Shown here piece by piece: positions 12,916 through 24,737 of a stretch of 64,000 nucleotides of DNA. Location: positions 45,638,110 to 45,702,109 of the forward strand of contig CM067553.1 in the NCBI GenBank assembly GCA_034509755.1, given 5' to 3'. The position numbers were made by a program, and so were the translations under genes. The notes beneath the pieces were generated by a model. The model had not been told where the DNA came from. It worked only from the letters and a program-made list of their open reading frames with translations, and made no database searches. Source of the stretch: Anisodus tanguticus (taxonomy: Eukaryota; Streptophyta; Magnoliopsida; Solanales; Solanaceae). Each line of letters opens with the position of its first letter. Position 1 is the first letter of the stretch.

Positions 12916-12932
12916 GACATACTCTGATACCA
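12916..12932 (-). other. Primer binding site (initiator Met-tRNA) of the chromovirus
   Basis: On the minus strand TGGTATCAGAGTATG lies four bases after the end of the 5' LTR. It is complementary to the 3' end of initiator Met-tRNA with small changes after position 11. Confidence 0.8.
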
Positions 12933-12936
12933 AGTT

Positions 12937-13519
12937 TGTCACGACTCAAACCAAAGGGCCGCGACGGGCACCCGAACCTTACCCACCTGGTACCACCAAT
13001 CATACAGTCAAAACCTAATCATAATTAAATACGGACTAAGCCGAAAAAGATTATGAAAAATCTTAACCAGAAAACCAACTTATATATATATATATATCCC
13101 AAAGGCCGACAAGGCCATACAAGACTACTACACACAGGACACATGTCTACAAGCCTCGAAGAAAGTACATAACGTCAAAAGGTCGAGACAGGATCCCGCC
13201 ATACCCATATATACAAGTAAAAATCACCGTACCAAGATAGACCGACACTCCGAAATAAGGGGAGTGCTCCAAAAATCCACTGAGTCAGCAACCTACTAAC
13301 GTGGATCGTCGCCTTGCTACGTGAACCTGCAGGCAAGAAACGCAACGTCCCCCGACAAAAGAGACGTCAGTACGACTGATGTACTGAGTATGTCAGGCAT
13401 GAATAATAGCACAACGTAGATATAACAACAATTGAAGTAGAAACAGCTGACCAGCAGTAAATGCCTCTGAGGGCCCTTATACATATGCCTAAATATTATG
13501 CATAATGCAAATGCGGTAT

Positions 13520-13561
<42 letters not shown>

Positions 13562-14866
13562 TATGTTGCGGAACATGAAACCCGATCCAATATATATTAG
13601 TGTTGCGGAACGTGAAACCCGATGCAATATATGTTAGTGTTGTGGAACGTGCAACCCGATCCAATATATGTTAGTGTTGCGGAATATGCAACCCGATCCA
13701 CTATATGTTAGTGTTGCGGAACGTGCAACCCGATCCAATATATGTTAGTGTTGTGGAACGTGCAACCCGATCCAATATATTATATGTATATATGCATGAA
13801 TGACAATGAAACATTCTGAACTTATCGGATGACATAATATCCTTGCCCCTTTGGCTAACATTGGAAGTACTTAACATGTATCTTCGGCTAATATTGGGAA
13901 TATCAACATTTCTCCTATATACCTCAATAAGGATTTAGGAACATATTTAGACATGCTTTTAACATAGGAATCAACAACATGAATATTCTTAACTACTAGG
14001 AGTAGAATAATTTATGGAATAATATCACGGTTATATTTCGTTACATAGAACATGCCAAAAGAAAGAAATAATTTGCCTTAACATACCTTAATTTCACTTA
14101 ATTATCTGAGTCGAGGGGTTGCTAACCCTGTCCGAAAGTGCAACGAAAATTTGGATCTCAATCGAAATTCAATTGGTCATAACGAGATTGATAGGGAACA
14201 TTTACAAAGAGTGAGTGAGCTCCCAGCAATTTTCAATTGAACCTTACTACCTTTGTTGCCTAAAATTTCTACAATGTGCTACTGATTTGCTACTCACGTT
14301 TTGCCAACAATTAACTGCCTATGCTAACTAATGGAAGGTGTTGTATCTATCTAAAATGGAATGTTTTTTGTTATTTATGAAGGTGTCGAGTGGGTCTGCT
14401 TCACAGACCACTATCTCCCCCCGCCCGCCCTTATTTATTATCATGCACTACTTGTTAATACTTGACACCTATTTGGTTATTATTGTCTTTGTCACTTAAG
14501 TGACTATATGAAGCATACACGTATAATCCCACTCAACCTTGTTCCCCCCTTTAAGATTTATATCCACAATTAATTTCTTGATCCCAATTTCCTTAAATCT
14601 CAATAATTTATAAGACCTTCATATACTCAATGTCATAATTTGTGTGATATGAGACTAGTCCATAACCTCATTGGGGGTATACAACTATTATTCTTAACCC
14701 CCATCGTCACACTTGTTACGTCCAAAATTTATTTCGGGGTTTTTATTCTTTTATATACTAATCTATTTATTAGCATACGTAAATATAACATAAATTCCTC
14801 GAGGCCCGGGTCCACTTGCCTACGTTTAGGTGCTCAAACCATCACCCAAAATTACGGGATGTTACA
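12937..14866 (-). repeat. 5' LTR of the chromovirus
   Basis: 1930 bp, plus-strand ends TGTCACGACTC and GATGTTACA. It is the uninterrupted partner of the LTR at 4620-9160. It contains the 37-bp tandem array at about 13562-13780 and an AT-repeat at 13515-13560. It would carry the element promoter, but I could not place a specific TATA box with confidence. Confidence 0.93.
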
Positions 14867-16215
14867 CCCAAACCCCAATTTGCATAAATCTAAGGGACTA
14901 TGGATAGATATACCATAAACTGACCGTCGTTAATAGCTAATAGTTTTCATTTAGGCTCGACTTCACGCATGATCAATAATTATCCACGTGTTATGTATAG
15001 ACCAAGGACAATATTTATCTAAAAAGCTATAAATAAATAAAATAAAATAAATAAAAGGACATGCCACTATTTAATTATTATAATAACACTTAAATACATC
15101 AGATGAGAGTTCTCACCCATTGAATACATGATCAAAAGAGTTTTAGGACAAGTAATGATACCTAAAAGATCAATATTTATCTGAAAAAACTATAAATAAA
15201 CAAAATAAAATAAATAAAATGACTTGATACTATTTAAATATTATAATAACACCTTAATAAATCATATGAGAGTCTCCATCCATTGAACAAATGATCAAAA
15301 GAGTTTTAGGACAAATAATGATACTTAAAAAGCCAATATTTGTCTAAAAAGGTCATAAATAAATAAAATAAAATAAAATAAAATAAATAAAAAGACTTGA
15401 TACTATTTAAAAATTATAATAACACTTTAATATATCATGAGAGTTCTCATTCATTAAACACATGATCCAAAGAGTATAAGTACAAGTGATGATTATCCCT
15501 AGAACAATGTTGTGCTTTGAAAACAATAACTTGTTGTCACACTAATTAAATACTAGTATTATGATTATTATTACTTGTTCTAAAACTCTTTTGATCATGT
15601 GTTCAATGGATGGGGACTCTCATATCATATATTAAACTGTTATTATAATGTTTAAATAGTATCAAGTCTTTTTATTTATTTTATTTTATTTATTGATGAC
15701 CTTTTTAGATAAATATTGGCCTTTTAAGTATCATTACTTGTCTTTAAACTCTTTTGATCATGTATGCAATGGATGGGGACTCTCATATGATGTATTAAAA
15801 TGTTATTATAATGTTTAAATAGCATCAAGTCTTTTTATTTCATTTATTTAGGGCTTTTTTAGACAAATACTGGCCTTTTAAGTATCATTACTTGTCCTAA
15901 AACTCTTTTGATCATGTATGCAATGGATAGGGACTCTCATATGATGTATTAAAGTGTTGTTATAATATTTAAATAGTGACATGTCCTATTATTTATTTTA
16001 TTTTATTTATTTATGATTTTTTAGACAAATATTATCCTTGGTTTATATATAACATGTGAAAATTATTGACCATGTGTGAAGTCGAGCCTAAATGATAATT
16101 GTTAGCTATTGACTATAGTCGGTTTATGGTATACCTATCTACAGTCCCTTAGAGTTGTGCAATTTGGGGTTTTGGGGTTGAGGTTATGATTTGTGGTTTG
16201 GGGTTTTGTATTTTT

Positions 16216-17034
16216 TTTAAAAAATTTTTTGTTGTTCGTTACGCTTTTCGTCATCACTATCAGGATCATCATGTCACCTTGCTCATAGAAATCTAATTTC
16301 AACATTTTGAGGTCCCCTCTCATTCACCCATGTAATCACCACCTACTATAATATATTTGCAATTGACGCCATAATAAATCTATAATAGACTATGACTATG
16401 GTCTATAACTGCAATCGACGCTATAATAAGTTATTCGGGACTGATTTTCTGATTGAAAGCCAAAATTTTCGCCTGAAAAGTGGAGAAATCGAAATATTTT
16501 GAAGAAAAATATATAATTATTTTTTTCTTTTTGGGTAATTAAAATGAAGGAATATTCTATTTTATTTATTATTTCGGGTAATTAAATGATTGGGGTTGGA
16601 GACCGATTTCCAATGAAAAGCTGAAATTTTCGCCGAAAACGAGATCTGACAAGTGGAGAAATCGGGAGCTTTTAAAGGGAAATATTTAATTATTTATTTC
16701 TTTTTGGGTAATTAAAATAAAGATAAATATTCTATTTTTTATTTATTTTTTCGGGTAATTAATGGTTGAGGACTAAAGTGTAGTTTTCAAAAAATTGGGG
16801 CTAAGTTTGAACGCAGCAAAATCTGATATTGCTGACGTCATAAATGAAGGTCATCCACTTAATTTCTGAAACTTGAGGTCTTTTTCCTAAATATATTTTT
16901 AGATAGGCCTTCTAGCAAAAGACCCCTAGTAGCATGAAGCCTTAGCTCTCTTATATAAATAATATAATAGAATTTGTTTAATTATCTCACTTTGAACCTA
17001 AATGTAAGAAAATGTTTTAGAATTTAAGTTTTAT
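16216..17034. repeat. AT-rich spacer with a diverged direct duplication of about 170 bp
   Basis: The segment from about 16428 (gactgattttctgattgaaagcc) is repeated from about 16600 (gaccgatttccaatgaaaagc). Each copy continues into aaattttcgcc, a gtggagaaatcg motif, and tttttgggtaattaaaat. No gene is seen. A 62-codon minus ORF at 16135-16323 is repeat sequence. Confidence 0.6.
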
Positions 17035-17212
17035 TCATTGATTGTCCAAGGTAAAATTATCTCTACGTAGACATGGATTCGAGCTATATAATCAGCTATT
17101 AATATTTGCTTGAGATCTAGTAAGTTGCCCACATGTATCCCCCTTGGAATGCGGTCCATTCCTCTAACCCTACGTGAACGCAAAAGACTTCTTACATGTA
17201 ACTGTCCTTTTT
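17035..17212 (+). repeat. Degenerate TS-type SINE
   Basis: The 3' half matches the general layout of Solanaceae TS SINEs: a segment like cccacatgtatcccccttgg, then gcggtcc, then accctacgtgaacgc, ending in a T-rich tail at about 17205. A box B-like ggattcgagc lies near 17072. The 5' end is uncertain. The minus-strand 67-codon ORF over it is an artefact. Confidence 0.6.
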
Positions 17213-18067
17213 TAATTGACGATGCTAAAGACATTTAAACATTTATTGTAGTCTGGCCGTATCTCTTTCAAAAAGGAAATATTATGAACTTTTTCCAGAT
17301 TTCAGTTTCTTTTATTTCACAAAACTATATATTTTGAATTTATTTTAATTACGTAACATTTAGTTGGACAAGAAAAAGGAATATTTCAGAAGTGATTCAG
17401 CTTTTCTAGTGATTATGTACAGAGGTATAGATATTAACTTTATGAGTTTTGAATCTCAAAACAAGAGTTCAAATGCTAAAATTGAGTTCTTAATTTATTA
17501 TATATACATATTTTATAAGCTTTTCAACTCAAATACAATTTTCGAGCAAAACTTGTTGAATTCGGCCAAATATTATAGTTGAACAACTTAACTGTTACTC
17601 CTAATAATAAAATTATATTTCTTCTTATTAGTTACCAAAACATAAAAAATAAAATGATAGATGCCGAAGTTATTCAGTAGATTAGATTTTCATGCATGGC
17701 TAACTTGGCCTGGAGCTGTCGGTATGTTTATAATACTAAATTTTGACACACATCATGAGATTTTTTTATGCATATTGTAAGAGGATAATTAGATCCTTTT
17801 TTTCTAATTAATTTAAACATTAGGTGTTAAAGATTCTTTGTTATGACGTGACATATAAAAGATAGTACCATTGTTTAGGTAAAAAGAATTTTAATATTCT
17901 TTAATTCCTCACAAGTTTGAAAATAAAATTGGAAACAAGGAGAATTTATGAGAAAATGATTATTAGGGATGCTTGCAAACCTGCATGAAAGAAAAAGAAT
18001 TATTAGAACTTTTGTCGGCCTCTATTGTTGAATTGACTTGCAACAAATTCAAACATTAATATAAGCT
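17213..18067. other. AT-rich spacer, nothing recognised
   Basis: No ORF above background, no repeat partner inside the window, and no RNA gene. The 72-codon ORF at 17364-17582 is AT-driven and resembles no family. Confidence 0.5.
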
Positions 18068-18310
18068 CCCGTTGGGCCATATATTTTTTAAAAAATAAAT
18101 TAAAAAATTATTTGAAAAATTTATAAGGTCCAGAAAGTGGCCCAAATCAGTATTTGGGTGAAATTTCGCTTTCACTTACAAAACTTCAAAAACAAATCAA
18201 GTAAAATATATGTTCAAACATAATTTCAAATTTCGAAAACCATTTTTCAATACAACTGAAAGAACTCTTTTTTTTTTTCAAAATTCAACTAAATTTATGA
18301 CCAAACGCTA
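18068..18310. mobile_element. hAT-like MITE
   Basis: About 240 bp bounded by inverted ends cgttgggccatatat and atttatgaccaaacg, the gtttggccat type terminus common in Solanaceae MITEs. No coding capacity. Target duplication is not clear. A 29-bp segment inside it (18127-18155) recurs in perfect inverted form at 18892-18920. Confidence 0.6.
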
Positions 18311-19849
18311 GCTAAATTTATAGATTGTGTCTATCATGATAACGAATTATTACATGATCTGAAAAATTAAAATTAATAGTTGATATGGTGCTCATTCCCC
18401 TCTTTTCAATTAATATAATCTTAACCTATTATATGATTTAATTTCCATTGTGGTTTATTAAACTAGATAATATGCATTAACTTTTTTTTTTCAGATTTAA
18501 ATATATAGTAAATCTCTTATGTAGACCAGAACTCACATCTTATAAACAGGTAAATTCTCTGCTAAACCTCACACTCTATGAGGCATTTTTCTTAATTTTT
18601 TTCTTTAAATACAAAAAACTGACAACATTAAGTATTTTCAAGGTATAAATTGTACCAAAAAATGATGAGCCAAAAGAAACTTATGGAGTAGTAATAGAGT
18701 TGTGTAGTGACCTATGAACTAACAAAATTATTGGCGCTATATTATTTTCGGTCATGTCTTTAAAAAATTGTCAGTATTATGAAATTTCAAATTTCACGTG
18801 TGAAACTCCTCAATATTTCTTAAAATTTGAAACTCCATAGCAAACTAACAATAGTTATCTTTTAATTACTGGGGTGGGAGTTCCATCTTTTAAATACTGA
18901 TTTGGGCCACTTTCTGGACCTTCCATAGCAAAATTCATTGACACTGAAAAGTGATTGCTTTTCAATGAATTTTCAAATACAATTTTTCTAAACTTGGCCC
19001 GAGAAGTGGTTATCTCGTACAATTTTTACACCATGTTAAGGTGAGAAGGCCTATACAATTTTTATAGGGAAAGGGACACACAGTAACCACTGAAATTTTA
19101 TTGGGCCCACGTTTGGGCCTAATATTGCGAGGTGATCCGGCGGCCCAAATTAATCCCAAGCCCTAGCCAGCCCAGCAGCCCAAACTCTTATGAAAAAAAA
19201 TAAGACGTCGCCACAAAGATAAAATAAAGTGGCCACAAAAGGGAAAATAAACTATAGTAAATTATCAGCCGCATCAATCGTATGAGCATAGGGGCAAGGA
19301 GGTGGTCGAAATCATTGGTGAAAATGGCTGAACAAATCAATTCATCAACCACTTTTTCAGATTTTACTTTTTCCTCAATTACTCCATCCGTCTCAATTTA
19401 TATAATATTTTTTACTTTTTCAGAATTAAATAAGATTAGGTATTGTTCCCCAATGATAGTAGTATCAAGTACTTCTTGGCGAGCTCTAATATGATCCTCC
19501 CATCTCCCTACGGTCAAGGCCCTCATACAGTTCCGGGCTTACCACTATAAATATTCCACATCCGATACCCTTAACTACCCTTGGGGCCTTGATTTAATAC
19601 TTCAGGTACATCGAAAGGAGTTTATATAGAGGTATTTGGAATCAGGGGAACTCAAAATACAAGGGCTCGAACACTTCTTAATCCCCATACCCAGGGGGTT
19701 ATTTTCTTATCGTATTTTTTTCATATGGCTTTTAAATATTTTAAACTATTAATTATGATGATTTATAGTACTTTTTATGCAGTTTTCAAATACGTAAATT
19801 TAAACATTTTTTGTCTTTTTTTGTCAATGACAATTTTTAGTTTCTTTTT
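18311..19849. other. AT-rich spacer with repeat fragments
   Basis: Contains the inverted partner (18892-18920) of a MITE segment, and a Stowaway-like end at about 19380-19420 (actccatccgtctcaattta). The 70-codon ORF at 19282-19494 spans that repeat end and is not supported as a gene. Confidence 0.45.
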
Positions 19850-20655
19850 CTAGCATATGGATATAAATTGTATCGTTGTAATATAGAATATGTATCACTA
19901 TTGTATATGAATAGAAATTGTATCATACGTATATAAACTGTAATATTATTGTATATAATATGCATCACTACAATATGTGTAAAGAAATTGTATCATTATT
20001 GTATAGAATATGTATCAATACTGTATATGTATAGAAAATTTATCATTGATGTATAGAATATGTATCCCTACGGCATGTGTATCATTGTTGTATAAAATAT
20101 GCATCACTACTGTATATGTATAAAAAATGTGTAAAAATATATAATTTATTTTATAAATTTATAACCACGTATACTTACTAATTATACATATATTATATGT
20201 ATAGAATATGTATAAAAATTGTATCATCGTTGTATAAAATATGCATCAATATAGAAAATGTATCATTGTTGTATCAAAAATGTATCACTATTGTATACTT
20301 ATAGAAAATGTATCATTGTTGTATAATTTGTGTTTAAAAAATGTATAATAAATGTATACTCACTTACATATATTATACATGTTTTAGCAAAAATTTTGAA
20401 GGCAACAAGCGGAGACCGGTACTCTAATTGAGTTTTATGGACATACCCATTTGTTTCTATTGAATATGTATCAGTATTGCATATATATACGTATAGAAAT
20501 TGTATCATTATCGGATAAAATATGTATCCCTAAAGTATATGTATAGAAAATATATCATTGTTGTATAATTTGTATATAATAAATATAAAATTAATGTATA
20601 ATTAGAAAATATATCACTGATGTATAATTTCTGTTTAATAAATATATAATGAACA
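19850..20655. repeat. Degenerate AT-rich tandem array
   Basis: More than a dozen loose copies of a motif such as gtatcattgttgtatagaat followed by atgtatcactattgtatatg and tatagaaa. Spacing is irregular, roughly 45-50 bp with interruptions. Minus-strand ORF 20299-20508 is a by-product of the repeat. Confidence 0.75.
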
Positions 20656-20794
20656 TATACTTAAGTACGTTCTAGAGTGTCCTCCAAGTTCTGTAAGCTT
20701 CCTTGTGCCTTTCCAACAAACTGAAGCTATCTCTCCTCTCTTTAACTATAATTATAAATTTTATATTTTCTCCGTTTGACTTTAATTTTAAAGC

Positions 20795-21370
20795 AATAGC
20801 AGGGACAAGGCTACTTCCATGTGCCCATATCGACGGCTTTTTTTCTCGCCAGAAAATGACATGAGCCGATCGCTCGTTAGGGACGGTTTATAGATCATCA
20901 AATTCCCACAAATGGAATAAAAAGTGGGTCCATGTAAATGATCAAGACCTCGCAAACAACAACGCTCCTTCCCCATATGGAGTTCGGAACCCAAAGGCAA
21001 TCGTTGAGTGAACTGTTTTTTTTGTGTTAGTTGACCTAAGCCGCACCCTTACTGCTGGGTGGGGCTCGGCCTCCGAACCGTACGTGGGACGAGTTTTTGC
21101 CTCATACAGCTCGGGCCGAAGACCGGGGGAAGTTTAGAAGAGATGGGTAAACCTAGCAGCTGCCGATCGGGGCGGGGATAAGCTTGCTTCTTCACAAGCC
21201 TATCCCCCAAAAAAACCGACCCTGTAGCGCTTCGCGTTCTTTCTATTCCATCCTATTCCATTCCGGGATAGGCGGCTAATACTTAAATAATAAGTGAAGT
21301 AGTCGTCGTCTGACCAATCGGCTCGGACACCAGACCGCCCGTGCCCGCCCATTTTGTCTCAGGGAGGAGG
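20795..21370 (-). pseudogene. ccmFc: Nuclear mitochondrial insertion: ccmFc-like exon 2 start and group II intron end
   Basis: The base composition rises sharply in GC compared with both sides. On the minus strand a group II intron domain V is seen, followed by intron end and then a coding stretch reading RLPLGSELHMGKERCCLRGL, then DHLHGPTFYSICGNLMIYKP. I recognise this as the start of exon 2 of mitochondrial ccmFc, a cytochrome c maturation subunit that contains one group II intron. Similarity stops near 20860, after DRLM. It is a broken nuclear copy (NUMT), not a gene. The ccmFc name is from memory of the family, the mitochondrial origin is firmer. Confidence 0.72.
21073..21112 (-). other. 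Group II intron domain V in the mitochondrial insertion
   Basis: The 40-nt minus-strand segment begins GAGCTGTATGAGGC and ends ACGTACGGTTCGG. It can form the domain V hairpin with the AGC catalytic triad in the basal stem. It is a relic copied with the mitochondrial DNA. Confidence 0.75.
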
Positions 21371-21684
21371 GAATTAAAATACATGAACCAGGCATATTGA
21401 AATTGCTGTCTTTTACTTTTTAATAATAATATGAGTGCTCATAAATATGATTCCTAAATCATGCACATTACTTGTATGCTTCCTATAGAAACTTATGTAT
21501 CCCTTCTTTTTAAGCACATTACTTGCGTTTTTTTTTGTTCAGAACTCAATGAATGATGATGAGTGATCTAGCAAGCAACTATTGGATATGCTAAAAAAGG
21601 CAAAGGTCTAAAAAAATGCCTTTGTGGTTCACTTGTAGCCTCATTGATGAGAAGTTAAAAGGAAAGAATAATAACCAATATGAG
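21371..21684. other. Spacer, nothing recognised
   Basis: AT-rich DNA without an ORF, repeat partner or RNA signature that I can support. Confidence 0.4.
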
Positions 21685-21860
21685 TCATTGTAGAGCGGCA
21701 AGTACTCATTTATCTATAACAAGAGGTTTCAGGTTCCAATCCTACTGGACACGGGATCGCATTTGTTAGGGAGTGTTTTACCCCTCAATATGGAACTTTC
21801 AACACGAATTCAAATTAAGTCGGGCCACAATACAAATACATAACACCTGGAAAAGGAAAG
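21685..21860 (+). repeat. SolS-type SINE
   Basis: tRNA-like head with box A-like tagagcggcaagtactca (about 21690) and box B ggttccaatcc (about 21733). The body has the Solanaceae SINE hallmarks gttagggagtgttttacccc and attaagtcgggcc. It ends around aaaggaaagaagaaag. Moderately diverged. Confidence 0.7.
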
Positions 21861-22433
21861 AAGAAAGAAATTCTAAACATGATAAGAGATGTTGAAGTAT
21901 GAACACAGCGACAACTTTCAACATGACAATAAGGAATAGTTCTGAGGAGTAATATTAGAGAGTTCCAAGGAGGAGACAGTACATAGAGGACAGCTGAATC
22001 CCAATTTTTTTTAGTCATGTTCTTATGTTCCCTACCATTTTGAATTAAATTTTGATACATTAACAGTATAACAAAATTATATATTATCAAGTCACTATCT
22101 CTTTAAAATAAAACACATTACATACCACAACAGATAAAGATAATTATAAGAATTCCTTACTTGTATATAATTTAGAACTCTTAATTTGTTCATGTTCATG
22201 TTCTTTTCTTTGAAATTTGAAGTACATATGTTTCTACATGAAACTAGACATATATAACGCACTTGTCACATCCAATCAGAAACTTCTATTCCACTTCTAT
22301 TAGTTGCCAAATAAGAAAATGTGACATTCATTTCCACTTCTATTAGCTAATAATCACCGGTGACCCCCCACCCCTACCCCCACCCCCACACACACAAAAA
22401 AGGAAGAAAAAGAAGAAAACAACAATTAAGTTA

Positions 22434-22675
22434 CTCCCTCCTAGTTAAAATAAGCGTTCACTTAGTTCTTTGCACATCTCTTAAAAAAATACTATAACTC
22501 CCAAGGAAAAAATTAGGTATTTTGACTAAACGACCCCTAATTAAATACTACCTAATTATATAATTTCTTGATTATATAAAAACTCAATTATCTAAATAGG
22601 AGTAAATTTAGAAGAATATAATTAATTTCTTCTTGATTATATAAGTGCACACTTATTTTGAACCAAAATAATAAG
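22434..22675. mobile_element. Stowaway-like MITE, degenerate
   Basis: Begins after TA at 22432-22433 with ctccctcctagttaaaataa and has an inverted counterpart near the right end (cacttattttgaacc). The right terminus has lost the expected ggaggg, so the end is approximate. No ORF. Confidence 0.5.
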
Positions 22676-22893
22676 GCTAAATAGACACTCCAGTAATAAA
22701 CAACCTAAATACGTATTAGTCTCTATAAGTAGATAACGTGTGGCTTATATAGGGACAGAATTTGTAGTAAAAATAGAAGAGTGATTAGAAAATTATATAT
22801 TAGAGTTTGTTCCTCAGTGCTAGAGCAGCATTTCATTGAATGTTAATTTTATAGTTATAGAGATGCTGCAAATTTGTTTTCGCTGCTTTAGCT

Positions 22894-23119
22894 TCAGAAG
22901 GAATTGAACATTTCTAAGTTCATGTAAACAATTTGATTGTGTTTTGGAATACTATTTATAGCATGCAAAAATTTGACGTAGACGCTCAATATATCTTCGA
23001 ACGATTCCAGTTGTTGCTTGAGGTTACCAAGTTTCGATGTATTTTCTTCATGAACGTTAGCCGGAACTCTCTCTTTGTAGCCAGAGGCACTCATGATTTT
23101 GGCTAAGCTGTGATATTGC
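22894..23119 (-). pseudogene. VALRS: ValRS exon 14: C-terminal coiled arm
   Basis: Acceptor TTTTGCAG before 23119. Phase 2 join with the previous exon completes a Lys codon and reads QYHSLAKIMSASGYKERVPA, then NVHEENTSKLGNL, the conserved end of plant ValRS. The last about 35 residues to the TGA at 22894 look unlike the family, so the true end may lie at a further lost intron. Confidence 0.85.
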
Positions 23120-23880
23120 CTGCAAAAGAAGAAAGAGTTGGTACATGGCAAATTGAGCAGCTCGTAAACTGACTCAAATTTCGCGATATCCACTTTTAAA
23201 CGAAGACACTGAATGACAAGAAGCCAAATTGCATTTATGCACAACTCTTCAAATGGATGCACTAATTGCACAGAATTTGGTATAGTAATACTTTGGGATG
23301 AAATCAGTCACTTGCAGATACGAGGGGGGAGGTGGAACATTTTTTATTTTTATTTTAACGAATCGGAGTGACAAAGAGGAACATGATTTCAGGCTATCAA
23401 AGATGGTAATATCAAAAGCTAGATTGATCTTTTACACGATGTTCCCTATACGCCAAACATCTTTCTCAACGTAACTCAATGACTACGCATTACCTGATTG
23501 AAACTTTCCTCAAGTTTCAGTAACTCGTAAAACTAAAGACAATCACCAATTTCCTGTTTTTGTAAGCTGAAATGTATAAAATAATGATTCAATCTATGTT
23601 TGCTCTCAGACTCTCCAAAGTTGCCACACCCATGTCAGATCCACCAAATATGCATATTACTTTTGAAGGATCCAACACGCAACCATCGACATATTTGAAG
23701 AGTTCGAGCAACATGGGATTGAACATCTCTTTTACTTCTCTTCTACACAAAAACTAATTTTCTTCATTCCCTGACAGGAAAAAGAGAGAGTCTAGCTCCA
23801 CGGAAAGCAATTCAAAGGCACTTATCCTACTAGCCAGAAAATCAAAATTTATAATAACAGTCTAGTCTATGAAATTTCAC
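23120..23880 (-). other. ValRS intron 13, no other feature seen
   Basis: 761 bp between exons 13 and 14, donor GTGAAATTTC and acceptor TTTTGCAG. Contains no TE that I recognise. Confidence 0.7.
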
Positions 23881-24032
23881 TTCCTCGTCTCTTCTTTCTT
23901 CTTTTTGAGCCTTTCAACTTCAGCCTCTGGCTTACTGATAGACCCTTTTTTCTCAAGATAAACTTTGACAGATCCATCCAAAACTTTTTCTTCCAGACAT
24001 TGAGTTGGAGCTGCATCACTGTCACTTGAGAC
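23881..24032 (-). pseudogene. VALRS: ValRS exon 13
   Basis: 152 bp, starts in phase 0 and ends with two extra bases. Reads SSDSDAAPTQCLEEKVLDGS, then VKVYLEKKGSIS and a Lys/Glu-rich helix. Donor GTGAAA. Confidence 0.85.
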
Positions 24033-24737
24033 CTCATGAGAATTAATGTAAGAAATGTAGATTCGTAAGAAAATGAGGAAATATAACTGAAAAAACATGC
24101 ATATACCATACTTCCAACCTAATGGACACTGAAAAGTCGAGCTCATATAAATACTACATAGGATTTTATTTAAATGCACTCTTTGTTGGTCCTCTCTCAT
24201 CTAGTTCCACCTTCCCCTCAAAAGACAAAGGCTTCAATTGATTGTGTCCTCGACTATAAACATGTTGGGGCAAGGCTGTTCTTGATCATGACTTGATCAG
24301 TGGCCATTACATTTTAAAGCCAAGTGAAATATTTACGAGAAAACACAAGATGTTTAAATATACGTCCAGCTTCATACCATGTGAAAAGAGAAAGGTACCA
24401 ACTAATTAGGGATGTTTGTTGTAGTTTTCTCTACTTTTTGGTATACATCTTGTATATGGGAGATTTTCCCATTGTTCGTAAAATTATTAATCTATCAAAC
24501 AAAGAGTAGGGAAAACTGAGGATGAATAACATGTTTTTGATGCAATTGAAAACAATAAAACTAGTTTTTTATAGCGTAGTTGCGCAACTCACATCAAAAA
24601 ATGCATTGATTGGACAAATTTTGCAGCTAATACCCACCTTCAATTGAAATAAAAGTATAAACCATTCTTCTAAGAAATCATAAATAAACTGACTTACCAA
24701 TATAAAAAAAAATTCACAAACCAAGAAGATACCATAA
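24033..24737 (-). other. ValRS intron 12, part downstream of the Sirevirus
   Basis: AT-rich intron DNA between exon 13 and the inserted Sirevirus. No gene or repeat recognised; the 61-codon ORF at 24324-24509 is not supported. Confidence 0.6.

Larger units (their letters stand above)
4620..14866 (-). mobile_element. Ty3/gypsy chromovirus (Tekay/Del-like), internally deleted
   Basis: Complete LTR-to-LTR element on the minus strand, with target duplications CCCAA at 4615-4619 and 14867-14871. Order from high to low coordinate: 5' LTR, PBS complementary to initiator Met-tRNA, gag, CCHC knuckle, protease, reverse transcriptase, a fused RNase H-linker/integrase C-terminal remnant, chromodomain, polypurine tract, 3' LTR. 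Most of RNase H and the whole integrase core are missing, and frameshifts and nonsense codons break the ORF, so it cannot move by itself. The chromodomain and long LTRs place it among chromoviruses; the Tekay/Del assignment is an inference from overall resemblance. Confidence 0.93.
4560..16215. repeat. Long inverted-repeat (foldback) element, split by a gypsy insertion
   Basis: The two arms are about 4570-4619 plus 14872-15510 on the left and about 15545-16215 on the right. The left arm is interrupted by the chromovirus at 4620-14866. Outer ends read rich in caaacccaaa on the left and tttggggtttt on the right. Inside each arm are three degenerate tandem copies of a roughly 165-bp unit containing gatcaaaagagttttagg or its complement. 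The spacer is only about 35-60 bp. The form fits a foldback or long-TIR (Mutator-like) non-autonomous DNA element, but I could not fix the termini or a target duplication. It has no ORF of note. Confidence 0.65.

Noticed and set aside
20788..21000. A nuclear gene encoding a 70-residue protein
   Set aside because: The sequence reads as mitochondrial ccmFc-like coding DNA next to its intron end, without a proper start, so it is an organelle DNA insertion.
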